From contig JAFS01000002.1 in NCBI GenBank assembly GCA_000526255.1, positions 124,001 to 188,000 of the forward strand: 64,000 nucleotides of DNA. The letters run 5' to 3'. Below are positions 49,200-58,509 of this stretch, piece by piece. Every line of letters begins with the position of its first letter. Positions within the stretch are counted from its first letter, which is position 1. Position numbers and translations under genes: made by a program. The notes under the pieces were generated by a model, which saw nothing but the letters and a program-made list of their open reading frames with translations, did no database searches and was not told where the DNA came from. The DNA is from Verrucomicrobia bacterium LP2A (GTDB taxonomy: Bacteria > Verrucomicrobiota > Verrucomicrobiia > Methylacidiphilales > Methylacidiphilaceae).

Positions 49200-50051
49200 C
49201 TATCCGCGAGCGCGAGCCTTGGGAGTGCGTTCGGCTCCGAGGGGCGGAGGCTGCTCGCCGAACTCGCGCTCGTAAAGCTTAGCGTACCGAACGAAAGTCG
49301 CCAGCGCCGTGACCGTGGCGATGTAGAGGCCCGGAAATCCGTCCAGAAAGCCTAGTCGGAAGAAATACCCGCGCAAAAAGCGCCAGAAAGGTCGGAAGAA
49401 GAGTTCCGGCCAGTGAAAGCCCATGCCTCTTCCCTCTCGTTCGTCGGCGAATGCCGCCGCAAACGCGGGAATCTTCCGCACGTTGTCTTCCACCGTGGGG
49501 AACGAATAGTGGAGCAGATCTGCCCGCACCTTCCTCACCCGACCATCGAGAATCAGCTTGTCGTGCTCCCGATTCCCCCCCCATCGGCCGCGGCCTCGGC
49601 GAAAGAGGCGCAGGTTATAGTCGGGATACCAATCTCCGTGCGTGATCCACCGGTTGAGGAACCATGTCTTACGGCGGAAGGATGCCCCGTCGAACTTTCG
49701 TTCCGCGCCGGAAAAGAACTCTTCGACCGCCTTCCGCATCTCGGGCGAAACTTCCTCGTCCGCATCGAGCCCCAGGACCCAGGGCTGGGTAGCCAGCGCC
49801 AGCGCCACATTCTTCTGGTCGCGGCGGCATGTCCAGGCGTGCGCCTCGACACGGGCTCCGAACTCGCGCGCAATCTGCGGTGTCGGGTCGGTGCAATCGT
49901 TGACCACGACGACGATCTCTTCCACCCATCCGGCGACGCTTCCGAGGCTTCTCGGCAGGTTTCGCGCCTCGTTGCAGGCGATCATCGTGACGGAGATCGG
50001 CAGCTTCCCCATCCGCTCGGGTTTGCCCCTCTCCCCCATCGCTTCTTTCAT
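49200..50051 (-). CDS. Family 2 glycosyltransferase (WaaE/KdtX-like)
   Basis: The GT-A fold opens with ISVTMIACNEARNLPRSLGS. A DxD-like LGLDADEEVS and DYNLRLFRRGRGRWGG match lipopolysaccharide core glucosyltransferases of the WaaE type. A hydrophobic C-terminal part suggests membrane contact. ATG 50051 is chosen because it overlaps the deacetylase stop as ATGA. It probably builds a surface glycan with its neighbour. Confidence 0.87.
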   Translation of the reverse strand: MKEAMGERGKPERMGKLPISVTMIACNEARNLPRSLGSVAGWVEEIVVVVNDCTDPTPQIAREFGARVEAHAWTCRRDQKNVALALATQPWVLGLDADEEVSPEMRKAVEEFFSGAERKFDGASFRRKTWFLNRWITHGDWYPDYNLRLFRRGRGRWGGNREHDKLILDGRVRKVRADLLHYSFPTVEDNVRKIPAFAAAFADEREGRGMGFHWPELFFRPFWRFLRGYFFRLGFLDGFPGLYIATVTALATFVRYAKLYEREFGEQPPPLGAERTPKARARG

Positions 50052-50821
50052 CCCGACATGAGCCCAAAGAGGGTTCGCAGCGTGCGCGGGGGGCGACATG
50101 CCGTGATCCGCCGAAGAAGGAAGGGATCAACCCCCACGCCGTTGATCCCCCGCTCGACGGTGCAAGCGGTCCGATAACCCGCCTCGGCAACGAGATCCCG
50201 AATCTGCGGGTTCCAATCCCCATAGGGATAAGAAAAGTGCTCGATCGACCGCCCGAATCGGTCTTCGAGCTTCTTCTTCCCGTCAACGATCTCTCGTCGC
50301 GCCTCCGATAGCGTCAGCCGGGGGAGCGACGCATGGGTCAGGGTGTGCCCGCCGATTTCATGCCCGGCTTGCATCCACTCCCGAATCTGCACCTCGTCCA
50401 TCAGCGCCGCGGGTTTCTCCCCAATCGCCAGATCCCACTCGTTGAAACCGCCGATCCGCTCAGGCACCAAAAAGACGATCGCCCGAAAACCCTGCTCGAC
50501 CAGGAGCGGAAGCGCCTCTTGGTGAAGGCTGGCATAGCCATCGTCGAAAGTCAGGCAGACCCGTTTCCGAATCGGCCTGCTCGGACGGACAAATTCCTCC
50601 AGGCCCACCGACGCCCAACCATTCGCCTTCCATTCGCACAGCTGTCTCGCCAGGAGCCAGGTCGGAAGGTAGAGGCCCCGAAAGCGCACCCCGTGCGGGG
50701 GCGAGCCGATCTTATGATACATCAGGATCGGGGCCGCCTCGGCAAAACGCTTCCGGTAGGCCCAAAGGTTGGTGTAGGGGGGCAGCGCGTCCGCCGGGGC
50801 AAGAGCGGGAGAGAGGGCCAT
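50048..50821 (-). CDS. Polysaccharide deacetylase (CE4/NodB family)
   Basis: The 257-residue protein has the CE4 order: APILMYHKIG, the catalytic base motif CLTFDDGYASL, the metal histidines in GGHTLTHASLP, and FSYPYGDWN. Such enzymes remove acetyl groups from cell-surface sugars. No signal peptide is seen from ATG 50821, so it may act in the cytoplasm on precursors. The frame is open further upstream, but those residues lie opposite the divergent glycosyltransferase and look non-native. Confidence 0.85.
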   Translation of the reverse strand: MALSPALAPADALPPYTNLWAYRKRFAEAAPILMYHKIGSPPHGVRFRGLYLPTWLLARQLCEWKANGWASVGLEEFVRPSRPIRKRVCLTFDDGYASLHQEALPLLVEQGFRAIVFLVPERIGGFNEWDLAIGEKPAALMDEVQIREWMQAGHEIGGHTLTHASLPRLTLSEARREIVDGKKKLEDRFGRSIEHFSYPYGDWNPQIRDLVAEAGYRTACTVERGINGVGVDPFLLRRITACRPPRTLRTLFGLMSG

Positions 50822-50891
50822 ATCCTCGGTTACTCTAGATGAAGAAGGTTCTGGATCGCAAACCTCCGCTGCGTTTTGCCAAGATTCCTGC

Positions 50892-51914
50892 GTGAAGGCT
50901 GCAGGAAGCGAAGGCGGCAAGGCGCCGAACGCGAACCCGTCGACCGACGGTGTGGGAGAGGATAGGAAAAGGGAGCCTCTGGTCTCGGTCATCATCGTCA
51001 CCCGGAATACCCACGACCTCGTCCGGGAAGCGATCCGCTCCGTGGAAGCGAGCGAGGTCTCCTTCCCCTTGGAGACGATTCTCGTCGACAATGGTTCTAC
51101 GGACCGCACATCCGAAGAGATTCCTCCCGCCTTCCCGAAAGCCGTCTATCTCCGTTTTCCCCGCAACCTCGGCTTCGCCGCCGCTGTCGACCGAGGGGCC
51201 GAACGAAGTCGGGGAAAGTATCTGCTGCTCCTCAACAGCGACGCACGCCTCGAACCGGATGCGCTCGAACGAGCCGTGCAATGGATGGAAACGCATCCCC
51301 AATGCGGTGTTGCCGGAGCCCGATTGCGGAACGAGGACGGCAGCTGGCAAAACTCGATCGCGAACTTTCCCAGCCTCTGGACTGAGCTCGGCAACAAGGC
51401 TCTCCTCCGGCGCTTCTTCCCCCACCGCTATCCCGGGAAGGAACGACCCGCCATCCATCCTGTCGCCGTCGATTCGGTCATCGGTGCCTTCTTCCTCGCC
51501 CGCGCCGATCTCTGGCAGCGATTGCACGGCATGGACGAGGGCTTTTTTTTCTTCCTGGAGGAAACGGACTTCTGCTATCGGGCGCGGCAGGCGGGATTTG
51601 CCGTCTACCACCTCCCCGACGTTCGCGTCTGGCATGGCCAGGGGCGAAGCGCCGCCGCATGCCCTGCGGCCGCCCGAATCGAATACTGGCGATCCCGCTA
51701 TCGTTACTTTTCTCTTCATGCGCCGCGGTCGCACCAAATTTGCCTGCGCATCGCCCTGCCCCTCCGTCTCGCCGTGGAATTGGCCGGCGACCTCCTGATC
51801 TTCCCCTTTCGGCGAGCCCGCCCCCGCTTCCGGGAGAGAATGGGCGTGCGCTGGGCCCTCTTCCGTTGGCACTTGGCGGGCAGGCCGGATCGAATGGGAC
51901 TGCCTCGTGACTGA
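50892..51914 (+). CDS. Family 2 glycosyltransferase (rhamnosyltransferase WbbL-like)
   Basis: The GT-A fold shows VSVIIVTRNTHDLVREAI, LVDNGSTDRT, PRNLGFAAAVDRG, the DxD-like LLLNSDARLEP, and GMDEGFFFFLEETDFCYRARQAG, the signature of O-antigen rhamnosyltransferases. GTG 50892 leaves a hydrophilic tail of about 28 residues. The last eight bases overlap the next gene. Donor and acceptor cannot be read from sequence. Confidence 0.88.
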   Translation: MKAAGSEGGKAPNANPSTDGVGEDRKREPLVSVIIVTRNTHDLVREAIRSVEASEVSFPLETILVDNGSTDRTSEEIPPAFPKAVYLRFPRNLGFAAAVDRGAERSRGKYLLLLNSDARLEPDALERAVQWMETHPQCGVAGARLRNEDGSWQNSIANFPSLWTELGNKALLRRFFPHRYPGKERPAIHPVAVDSVIGAFFLARADLWQRLHGMDEGFFFFLEETDFCYRARQAGFAVYHLPDVRVWHGQGRSAAACPAAARIEYWRSRYRYFSLHAPRSHQICLRIALPLRLAVELAGDLLIFPFRRARPRFRERMGVRWALFRWHLAGRPDRMGLPRD

Positions 51915-53100
51915 ACCTCCCTCCATCCTCCAAGTCGATTCCCTGCTCAGCGGCGGCGGCACGGACGTGCAGGCGATTCTCTTGGCCGCCGGGCTGCAGC
52001 GGTTGGGATGCCCGGTCGCCTTGGCCGGCCCCCCCTCGGAAAGCTTGGCTCCCGAGGTCGAACGACGGGGCATCCGGCTCCTTCCGATCCCGCGGAACAA
52101 GGTGGGCCTCGTACTCGCCCTGGCACGATGGATCCGTGTGGGCGGCTTCTCCATCGTCCACGCGCATCACGGCCGAGACTACTGGCCCACCGTTCTGGCG
52201 GCACGCTTGGCCCGCAGTGGAGCCGTCACTCTGCTCACCCGTCATATGGCGAAGAGCCCAAGCTCCTGGCCGAGCCGAAGATTTCTCTTGGACGCCTCGG
52301 ACGGCATGATTGCGGTCTCGCAATTCGTCTACCACGTGCTGACGGAGGGCGATTATGAGCCGGAATCGACTGATCGGGAGCGGCGCTCCCGCCCGCCGAT
52401 CTCGGGCAATGGTTCCAAGATCCACACAATCCTTCCCGGAATCGAGGTGGAGCGGTTCCGACCGACCGAAGAGGCCCGCGAGCGGGCTTCCTGGGGCTAT
52501 GGGCCCGAGCATCGCATATTCGCCCTGGTTGGTGGGTGTTCCTTTCCGCACGGCAAAGGGCAGGAGATCTTCCTGGAAGCCGCGGCCCTCGTTCATGCCT
52601 CCCTGCCGCAAGCCCGGTTCCTCCTCTTGGGCAGCGGCAACATGCGAGACTATCTCGTGGAGAAGGCACGCGCCCTGGGACTCGAAGGCAAAACCCTTTT
52701 CCTCTCCCATTGCCACCGGATGCCGGAGTTCCTCAATTCGATCGACTGCTTGGTGCGGCCCGGGATCGGGACCGAGGCGCTGGGACTGGCGATCCTCGAG
52801 GCCTTGGCCTGCGGCAAGCCCGTCATCGCTGGAGCAATTGACGGGGTCCCCGAGGCCTTCGTCTCCGAGAGGGCCGGCAGGCTCCTGGATCACTCGACGC
52901 CCCAAACCCTCGCCTCGGCCATGGAGAAGATGGCCCGGCAGCCGCCTCTCACCCTTTCGGAACGATGGGTTCTCCACGAAGCGGTCGCCAAGCGCTTCTC
53001 CTCCGAGATCCTCGCCGAGCGCACCCTGGCGCTCTATCGTAAGCTTGTCACCCGATCCGGCGGCGGCACCGCGACGGGCGGCCGACAGGCTACTGGGTGA
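51907..53100 (+). CDS. Family 4 glycosyltransferase
   Basis: The GT-B protein of 397 residues has the N-terminal acceptor domain (LSGGGTDVQAILLAAGL, IVHAHHGRDYW) and the donor domain with ALVGGCSFPHGKGQEIFLEA, FLLLGSGNMRDYL and the E-x7-E motif in TEALGLAILEALACGKPVIAG. It overlaps the preceding gene by eight bases, and they form a two-gene glycan unit. It converges with the FIST gene, with 11 bases shared. Confidence 0.88.
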   Translation: MTEPPSILQVDSLLSGGGTDVQAILLAAGLQRLGCPVALAGPPSESLAPEVERRGIRLLPIPRNKVGLVLALARWIRVGGFSIVHAHHGRDYWPTVLAARLARSGAVTLLTRHMAKSPSSWPSRRFLLDASDGMIAVSQFVYHVLTEGDYEPESTDRERRSRPPISGNGSKIHTILPGIEVERFRPTEEARERASWGYGPEHRIFALVGGCSFPHGKGQEIFLEAAALVHASLPQARFLLLGSGNMRDYLVEKARALGLEGKTLFLSHCHRMPEFLNSIDCLVRPGIGTEALGLAILEALACGKPVIAGAIDGVPEAFVSERAGRLLDHSTPQTLASAMEKMARQPPLTLSERWVLHEAVAKRFSSEILAERTLALYRKLVTRSGGGTATGGRQATG

Positions 53101-54352
53101 TCACCTCGTCGGCCAAGAGCCATAGGGTGATCGTCTGGTTGTGATGGCCGACCGTTCCTGCGACCGTCGTTCCGGTCTCCCCGTAGGTCGACGCGCCGAC
53201 CACCGCCACATGCTCCCCCAACTCCTCGCGAATGACCCGAACCTCGTCCGCCCCGGTCCCCAGGCGGAGCGCCTGCTGATGGCAAAGAATGCAGTTAAAG
53301 GCGACGACCGCCGCCACCCGTTTTGGGTTTCCGGCATCGGCCAGCGCCCTCCGGACCGCAAGCCGAACCGACTCGACACGGCTCTGTGCGTCCGCCTCCA
53401 GAAGAGTCAAGCCACTCCCCACCGGAATCGCAGAAAAGAAGACGATCGAGCCGTCTTCCCGGATCGCCGCCGGACTGCGCACCTGCCAGTAGTTTGCAGT
53501 GACCTCAATGATCCCCATCGGGTGGCTGTTGAACCGCTCCCGCGCCTCCTCCCAACCGGAGGCGCCGACCAACTCCGCATAGACGTCGGCCGCCGGGCGA
53601 TGGTCGAGTGTCTTCACCACCCTCCCCTCGCTCTCGGTCACGAAGGCGCCTTTGGCCCCTACCGGCCGGAAGGCGTTGGCCATCCCGACCCCATTCTTGA
53701 GGGTCGTGGCGATCCCCAAAAGAGAGAGAGCCCCTTTGTCGCTCTCTCCATTCCCATGGGCAAAGGTCTCGGTCACCCGATCCAGGTAAAGCCGGTCCGC
53801 CGCAGTGCCTCCCACCACGCGAGCGCCTCGTCCCACGGCTCGGGAGATCCCTCGGAGGACCGCCTCCTCGGTGCCGACGCTCGAATGGCCCACCAGGAGA
53901 GTGAAGGGATTCGCCCGCAGCATCTCGGAAGCGCTCTTCCCCGCAAACGCGATGTAGAGAAGCTCCGGGCTGAAGAGGACGCCGTCGAAGGCCTGCCGCG
54001 TCAATTCCGCCGCCCTCTCTTCCACCGCCCCGTCGAGCTTGCCCATGGCGACGCAGGGAGCCAGCAGGTCTCCCCGCTGCTCGATAGCCAAAAGGAGAAT
54101 CCCCTCCGTCGAGAGATCCCCCTGCTCCCCATTGAAGTGGCCAGCGCACGAAAATCCCCACGAATGACCTCCCAGGCCGCTCCGAACCTCCCGGCCAATC
54201 CGCTCCTGGTCGAGGGAGCTCGAGGCGAAGAGAAGCGTCAGGGTGGGATTGCGGATTCCCGCTCTCCGCAGCTTTTCCAATGCTTCCTCGACATCCGCTC
54301 CGTAACCTACGGCTGTGCGAACAAAATATCCCGATTCACCTTGCTGATTCAT
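53090..54352 (-). CDS. FIST-domain (FIST_N and FIST_C) sensory protein
   Basis: The N-terminal FIST region (about 5-210: TLTLLFASSSL, GFSCAGHFNGE, ARVVGGTAADRL) is followed by FIST_C (about 235-400: VYAELVG, HPMGIIEV, AVVAFNCILCHQQ, VVGASTYGETG). FIST domains bind small ligands, often amino acids, and are usually fused or linked to kinases, cyclases or chemotaxis proteins. Here the protein stands alone with no output domain. ATG 54352 is the best start. A perfect 16-base palindrome lies 38 bases upstream. Confidence 0.88.
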   Translation of the reverse strand: MNQQGESGYFVRTAVGYGADVEEALEKLRRAGIRNPTLTLLFASSSLDQERIGREVRSGLGGHSWGFSCAGHFNGEQGDLSTEGILLLAIEQRGDLLAPCVAMGKLDGAVEERAAELTRQAFDGVLFSPELLYIAFAGKSASEMLRANPFTLLVGHSSVGTEEAVLRGISRAVGRGARVVGGTAADRLYLDRVTETFAHGNGESDKGALSLLGIATTLKNGVGMANAFRPVGAKGAFVTESEGRVVKTLDHRPAADVYAELVGASGWEEARERFNSHPMGIIEVTANYWQVRSPAAIREDGSIVFFSAIPVGSGLTLLEADAQSRVESVRLAVRRALADAGNPKRVAAVVAFNCILCHQQALRLGTGADEVRVIREELGEHVAVVGASTYGETGTTVAGTVGHHNQTITLWLLADEVITQ

Positions 54353-54389
54353 GCACTGGTTCCTTTGTACGCTGGATGGTCTCAAGACG

Positions 54390-54405
54390 GACGTCTCGAG
54401 ACGTC
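54390..54405. promoter_or_regulatory. Perfect 16-bp palindrome upstream of the FIST gene
   Basis: GACGTCTCGAGACGTC is an exact inverted repeat, placed 38-53 bases before the FIST start codon in a 278-base gap after the outer-membrane protein gene. A dimeric repressor or activator site is possible. No consensus is recognised. Confidence 0.4.
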
Positions 54406-54630
54406 GCTCTCGTCCGTCCCCGTGAGGGAATCAACAACGCGGGCCAAAGGCAAGATCGCACCTCTGCTGGTCCTCCCGTCGATTTGTCCACCAGCGTATC
54501 CGGCGCCTCGGGGATGGGGATCGCGTTTCTCCGTTCTCGCCGGACGGGACCGCTCCCCAAGCGACCAAAACCGAATGAGTCCCGAGCACGACTCGCTCTC
54601 GCTCTCCTAAGAAGCGCTCAGGCTGTAAAA

Positions 54631-55428
54631 TTATCGTCCGAAAGCATAGCCCAGGCCCATCACCACGTTGTTGCTCAGCATATGGCCCGCGACGACTTCC
54701 CCGGACGGGTAGGAATAGGAAATGGCCCCCGTCCAGCCGAAGAAGGACTCGAAACGCAACGACCAGCGTGCGTCGAGGTGATAACGCATCCCGAGATCGA
54801 CCAGCAAGACGGGCACCACGGCGGTCGAGGACGACTGGCTCTGGCTCTCCGAGGTGAGGAACCCCGCCCCGGCCCCCAGCCCGAGAATCGGCTCCCAGGC
54901 TCCCATCCGGTAACCCACGGTGCCAAAGAGGACGGTGAACCCGCCGCTCAAAGCGTCAGCCCTGCCCCGCCCCCCGATCTGCGTCGAGATTCCCAGCGCA
55001 TTGTAGGCTCCGGTCAACTCGAGGGTGAAGCTGAAGTGGCCCGTCTTCCGCGGATTGTACCAGTAGTAGCCTCCGGTTGGGGAGAGGATCGTCGTAAAAT
55101 CCTCCTGGGAGCGGAACGGGGCGCCCGTGGCGGGCACAAATCCGGAGGAGAAGCGATTCCACTGGGTTCCGACGAATCCGGCGACAAACCAGGAGTTTCC
55201 TTCGTCACCTCGGGTCGGCTGCGCAGCCGGTCCTTGGGTCACGATCACCCCCTCTCCGCCCTCTCCGTTCCAGGCAAGAGCGCTCCCCTCCCCGCACACG
55301 AGGAGGAAGAAGAAGAGAAGCCCCATCCGGCTGCCTCTCTGCGTCAGGCTGCGGGGTCGTCCGGGCAGCCCGGTTCTGCGGACGGAACGTTCCATTTCCA
55401 CGAAGCGCCGGAGCATCGTCCATGCCAT
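54631..55428 (-). CDS. Outer-membrane beta-barrel protein
   Basis: The signal segment GLLFFFLLVCGEGSALA lies at about 36-52, after an unusually long basic N-region. The mature part has alternating strands with many aromatic residues (GGYYWYNPRKTGHFSFTLELTG, SLRFESFFGWTGAISYSY) and ends in GLGYAFGR, a barrel-like pattern of eight to ten strands. AAGGAG seven bases upstream supports ATG 55428. The function is unknown. It shares direction with the FIST gene. Confidence 0.75.
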   Translation of the reverse strand: MAWTMLRRFVEMERSVRRTGLPGRPRSLTQRGSRMGLLFFFLLVCGEGSALAWNGEGGEGVIVTQGPAAQPTRGDEGNSWFVAGFVGTQWNRFSSGFVPATGAPFRSQEDFTTILSPTGGYYWYNPRKTGHFSFTLELTGAYNALGISTQIGGRGRADALSGGFTVLFGTVGYRMGAWEPILGLGAGAGFLTSESQSQSSSTAVVPVLLVDLGMRYHLDARWSLRFESFFGWTGAISYSYPSGEVVAGHMLSNNVVMGLGYAFGR

Positions 55429-55524
55429 CCGTAGCTCCTTCCGGATTTCCCAAGAATGGGCCGACTTCCGCGTTCGGCATCGTACGGAGCACGGACATTC
55501 CCTGTCCGGAAAGATGACGCTGGT

Positions 55525-56310
55525 TCAGCGGGGAAGCGCTTGCGGCTTCCCTTGAGTTTCCGCAAGGAAACGCCGCGCCGCCTCCCGGATCGCACTGGCA
55601 AGATCCGCCTTGGGCTCGACGAAGCGCGGCCGGAACCAAGGAAAAAGGCCAACCAGGTCGTGAAAGACCAGGATCTGGCCGTCGCACTCCGCGCCCGAGC
55701 CGATCCCGATCGTCGGGATGCGGAGGCTCCGTGTGATTTCGGCCGTCAGCCCGGCATCCGCGGCCTCGACCACGACGCTGAACGATCCCGCCTCCTCGAC
55801 TGCTCGTGCATCCGCAACGAGCTTCTCCCGCTCCTCCGGAAGACGCCCGACCCTGCGGAACCGCGCGCCTACGCGCTGCGGAAGAAGTCCGATATGGGCC
55901 ATCACCGGAATGCCGGCTCCCGTAAGCCTCCGAATGGCTTCGCTCTCCTCTAGCCCCCCTTCCAGCTTCACCGCTTCGGCTCCCGCGTCGACCAGGGCCT
56001 TCCCGGTCGCCAAAGCGTCCTCGGGCGTCAAGCAGGTCCCCGCCGGGCAATCGGCCACGACGAGCGCGCGGGGCTTGGCCCGCGCCACGGCGGCAACGTG
56101 CGGGAGCAGCTCGCTCAACCGCAGAGAGGTCGTATCCGGATAGCCCAAGACCACCATCGCAAGGGAATCTCCCACGAGGAGAACAGGGATCCCCGCTTCG
56201 TCGAGCAGCCGGGCCGTAGGAAAATCGTAGGCGGTCAGCGCTGCGATCTTCTCTCCTGTCCCCTTCCGGCTACGAACCCACTGCGGGGTGATTTTCGATG
56301 AGTCGGTCAT
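55525..56310 (-). CDS. panB: 3-methyl-2-oxobutanoate hydroxymethyltransferase
   Basis: PanB makes ketopantoate for pantothenate and CoA. Key motifs are ALTAYDFPTARLLDEAG, LLVGDSLAMVVLGYPDT, VKLEGG, MAHIGLLPQ and PTIGIGSGAECDGQILV. Some positions differ from the norm: after HIGLLPQ the family GGYKVQG is RFRRVGR. ATG 56310 gives the standard N-terminus and lies 41 bases inside the 3' end of folK. Confidence 0.9.
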   Translation of the reverse strand: MTDSSKITPQWVRSRKGTGEKIAALTAYDFPTARLLDEAGIPVLLVGDSLAMVVLGYPDTTSLRLSELLPHVAAVARAKPRALVVADCPAGTCLTPEDALATGKALVDAGAEAVKLEGGLEESEAIRRLTGAGIPVMAHIGLLPQRVGARFRRVGRLPEEREKLVADARAVEEAGSFSVVVEAADAGLTAEITRSLRIPTIGIGSGAECDGQILVFHDLVGLFPWFRPRFVEPKADLASAIREAARRFLAETQGKPQALPR

Positions 56311-56761
56311 AAAGCTCCTGGACCGTCCGGGAAAAGCCCGGAAGACGAAGCGAGGGTGCGATTTCCGCAAGCGGGCCCAGCACAAAAGCCCGGCAAGCGA
56401 GGCGCGGGTGGGGAAGGACTAGCTCAGGGGTCCTCCTCACCAGAGTTCCACAGTAGAGAAGATCGAGATCGATGGGCCGGGGGGCGTTCCGCGGCCTTGT
56501 TCCCGCAGGCGACCGCCCCGCTCTTCTCTCGAAGGCGAGCAGAGAGGTCAGGAGGTCTTCGGGAGGACCGTCCCAGTCGATCTCGACAACGGCGTTCAAG
56601 AATTCACCCGAGCCGGGAGGGCAATCGACCGGATCGCTTTTCCAGAGCGAGGAGCGGAGGAAATCGGGGCTCTTCGAGAGCTCTTGGAGGAAGGCAAACG
56701 CTTCTTCTATCCGAACCGCTCTCTCTCCCAGGTTGGAACCCAAAGCTATGCCCGCTCGCAC
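56270..56761 (-). CDS. folK: 2-amino-4-hydroxy-6-hydroxymethyldihydropteridine pyrophosphokinase
   Basis: FolK transfers pyrophosphate to the pterin in folate synthesis. The 163-residue protein shows IALGSNLGER, the SSLWKSDPVDCPPGSGEFLNAVVEI region, RPRNAPRPIDLDLLYCG (HPPK signature) and LPHPRLACRAFVLGPLAEIAP. The 3' 41 bases are shared with panB in another frame. Confidence 0.95.
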   Translation of the reverse strand: MRAGIALGSNLGERAVRIEEAFAFLQELSKSPDFLRSSLWKSDPVDCPPGSGEFLNAVVEIDWDGPPEDLLTSLLAFERRAGRSPAGTRPRNAPRPIDLDLLYCGTLVRRTPELVLPHPRLACRAFVLGPLAEIAPSLRLPGFSRTVQELYDRLIENHPAVGS

Positions 56762-56931
56762 GCTGCCTCCTCTCCCAGACTTGCGAATTTTCCCATCTCA
56801 GGCAAGCTGCTCCTCGTGCCGCCGCTTTTTTCTCCGCTTCCGCCCCCGGATCTCGCGCTGTCCCCTCGGAGCTTCGGCCGGGGAGCGGCAAGAGCCGTCC
56901 GGGAGCGGCGGGGCCCCCAAGACCTCGAAAG

Positions 56932-57540
56932 ATGAAAGGGATCGAATCCATCGTCCGCGCAAGCGCCGAGGAGCTTGAAGAGACGCTGCACCTCGCCCAA
57001 GAGAGCTTCCCCGCCCTCGAAAGGGCGGCCGCCCTTTGCGTCCAGTCCCTCGAGCGGGGAGGGACCATCTTCACGGCGGGCAACGGAGGAAGTGCTGCCG
57101 ACGCGCTCCATATCGCCGAAGAGCTTCTGGGACGCTACCGCTCGGATCGGCCCCCCCTGCCCGCCGTTTCGCTCGCCGCCGATCCGACGACGCTCACCTG
57201 CATTGCGAACGATTTCGGATTTTCCGAGGTTTTCTCCCGGCAATTGGCCGCGCTGGCGCGGCCGGGAGATCTCTTCCTCTGTTTTTCGACCAGCGGGGCG
57301 TCCGCCAATATCCTTTCGGCTCTTCGTATGGCGAAGAGTCGTTCCATCCGGTCGATCGCGTTCCTCGGCAAGGACGGGGGCCCCGCCGCCCCGGAAGCGG
57401 ATGTGGCCTGGATCGTTCCGAGCCGCTCCACGGCGCGAATCCAAGAGCTGCACACCTGGGGATTGCACGTCGTTCTCGAATGCGTGGAGACGGCGTTGGG
57501 CAAGACGGCTTTGGGCAAGCCCGAATTGAACCGCCCTTAG
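56932..57540 (+). CDS. gmhA: Phosphoheptose isomerase (SIS domain)
   Basis: GmhA turns sedoheptulose-7-phosphate into heptose-7-phosphate for the lipopolysaccharide core. The 202-residue SIS protein has FTAGNGGSAADALHIAEELLG, with the zinc His and Glu, CFSTSGASANILSAL, and RIQELHTWGLHVV, with the zinc Gln and His. A related DiaA-like role is less likely because the zinc ligands are kept. It diverges from folK across 170 bases. Confidence 0.9.
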   Translation: MKGIESIVRASAEELEETLHLAQESFPALERAAALCVQSLERGGTIFTAGNGGSAADALHIAEELLGRYRSDRPPLPAVSLAADPTTLTCIANDFGFSEVFSRQLAALARPGDLFLCFSTSGASANILSALRMAKSRSIRSIAFLGKDGGPAAPEADVAWIVPSRSTARIQELHTWGLHVVLECVETALGKTALGKPELNRP

Positions 57541-57549
57541 GAAGAGCCG

Positions 57550-57592
57550 AACGGCGACGGAGCGAGTGTCGCGTCCGCCGTTAAAACTCGGC
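57550..57592. terminator. Stem-loop between gmhA and tRNA-Phe
   Basis: AACGGCGACG (57550-57559) pairs with CGT-C-CGCCGTT (57582-57592) with one bulge. It sits just after the gmhA stop and beyond the tRNA-Phe 3' end, so it could serve both converging transcripts. Neither side has a proper T-run after it, so this is weak. Confidence 0.3.
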
Positions 57593-57597
57593 ATCCA

Positions 57598-57673
<76 letters not shown>

Positions 57674-57747
57674 CTCTCTCTCCGCCTTCGCAAGCGAAAA
57701 GGGCATTCTCTCGCGAAAACCGGGAATGTCAACGCTCGGGCGACGCT

Positions 57748-58509
57748 CTATGCGGTCCGGGGACTGCCCAGGAAGCCCGAGATCGTGGTCAATTCAAATC
57801 CCCGTTCGAGAAGACCGTCTAAAATGCGACCAACCACTTCGGCGGTCTGAAGATGAAGGTCGTGCATGAGGACGATCGACCCCGGGCGTGCCTGAGTCAA
57901 AACGGTCTCCAGGATCCGCTCCGTTCCTGGACGAGCCCAATCGCGCGTGTCGACGTTCCAGAGGACGACTCCCAGGCCCTCCTGCGCGGCGAGCGGGGCC
58001 TGAGCGGGACGGAAAGAGCCGTAGGGCGGTCGCATCCAGCACGGTCGGAACCCGGTCGACTGCTCGATCACCTCCTGCGTTTTCTGCAGTTGAGACAACA
58101 CTTGCGGAGCGGGAAGGCGCCCAAGCTGGGGATGCGTATACGAGTGGTTTCCGATCTCATGCCCTTCCCCCCGCACACGGTGGGCCAGGGAGGGCGACGC
58201 CGCCACCCGTTCTCCGATCATGAAGAAGGTCGCGGAAAGATGCCGTTCGCGCAGGGCGGCCAGAACCTTTTCCGTCACCCCGGGAGTCGGCCCGTCATCA
58301 AAGGTGACGGCAATCCTCCGGCCAAGCCCCGGACCATGATTGACAAAGTGGACGCCGACGGCACCCGATCCGGCTGCTGCGGTCGCGCGCCGAATGGTCC
58401 CCGGCCCCCCGGGAGCCGCAGTCTGTGCCGCCCAACCGAGTGCTGGAGAGGCCAAGCCTGCGCCGAGCGCGGCTAGCTTTTGCAGAAAATCGCGTCGAGA
58501 AAGGTCCAT
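57748..58509 (-). CDS. Tat-exported polysaccharide deacetylase (CE4/NodB family)
   Basis: A twin-arginine signal SRRDFLQKLAALGAG occupies the N-terminus, so the folded enzyme is sent to the periplasm. All five CE4 motifs are present: TFDDGP, HSYTHP (metal His), RPPYGSF, DTRDWARPG and IVLMHDLH. It probably removes acetyl groups from peptidoglycan or an exopolysaccharide. It diverges from the citrate synthase gene. Confidence 0.93.
   Translation of the reverse strand: MDLSRRDFLQKLAALGAGLASPALGWAAQTAAPGGPGTIRRATAAAGSGAVGVHFVNHGPGLGRRIAVTFDDGPTPGVTEKVLAALRERHLSATFFMIGERVAASPSLAHRVRGEGHEIGNHSYTHPQLGRLPAPQVLSQLQKTQEVIEQSTGFRPCWMRPPYGSFRPAQAPLAAQEGLGVVLWNVDTRDWARPGTERILETVLTQARPGSIVLMHDLHLQTAEVVGRILDGLLERGFELTTISGFLGSPRTA

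Noticed and set aside
49200-53100. The glycan genes as a horizontally acquired island
   Set aside because: GC content and codon use look like the flanks by eye, and no integrase, tRNA junction or direct repeat borders them.
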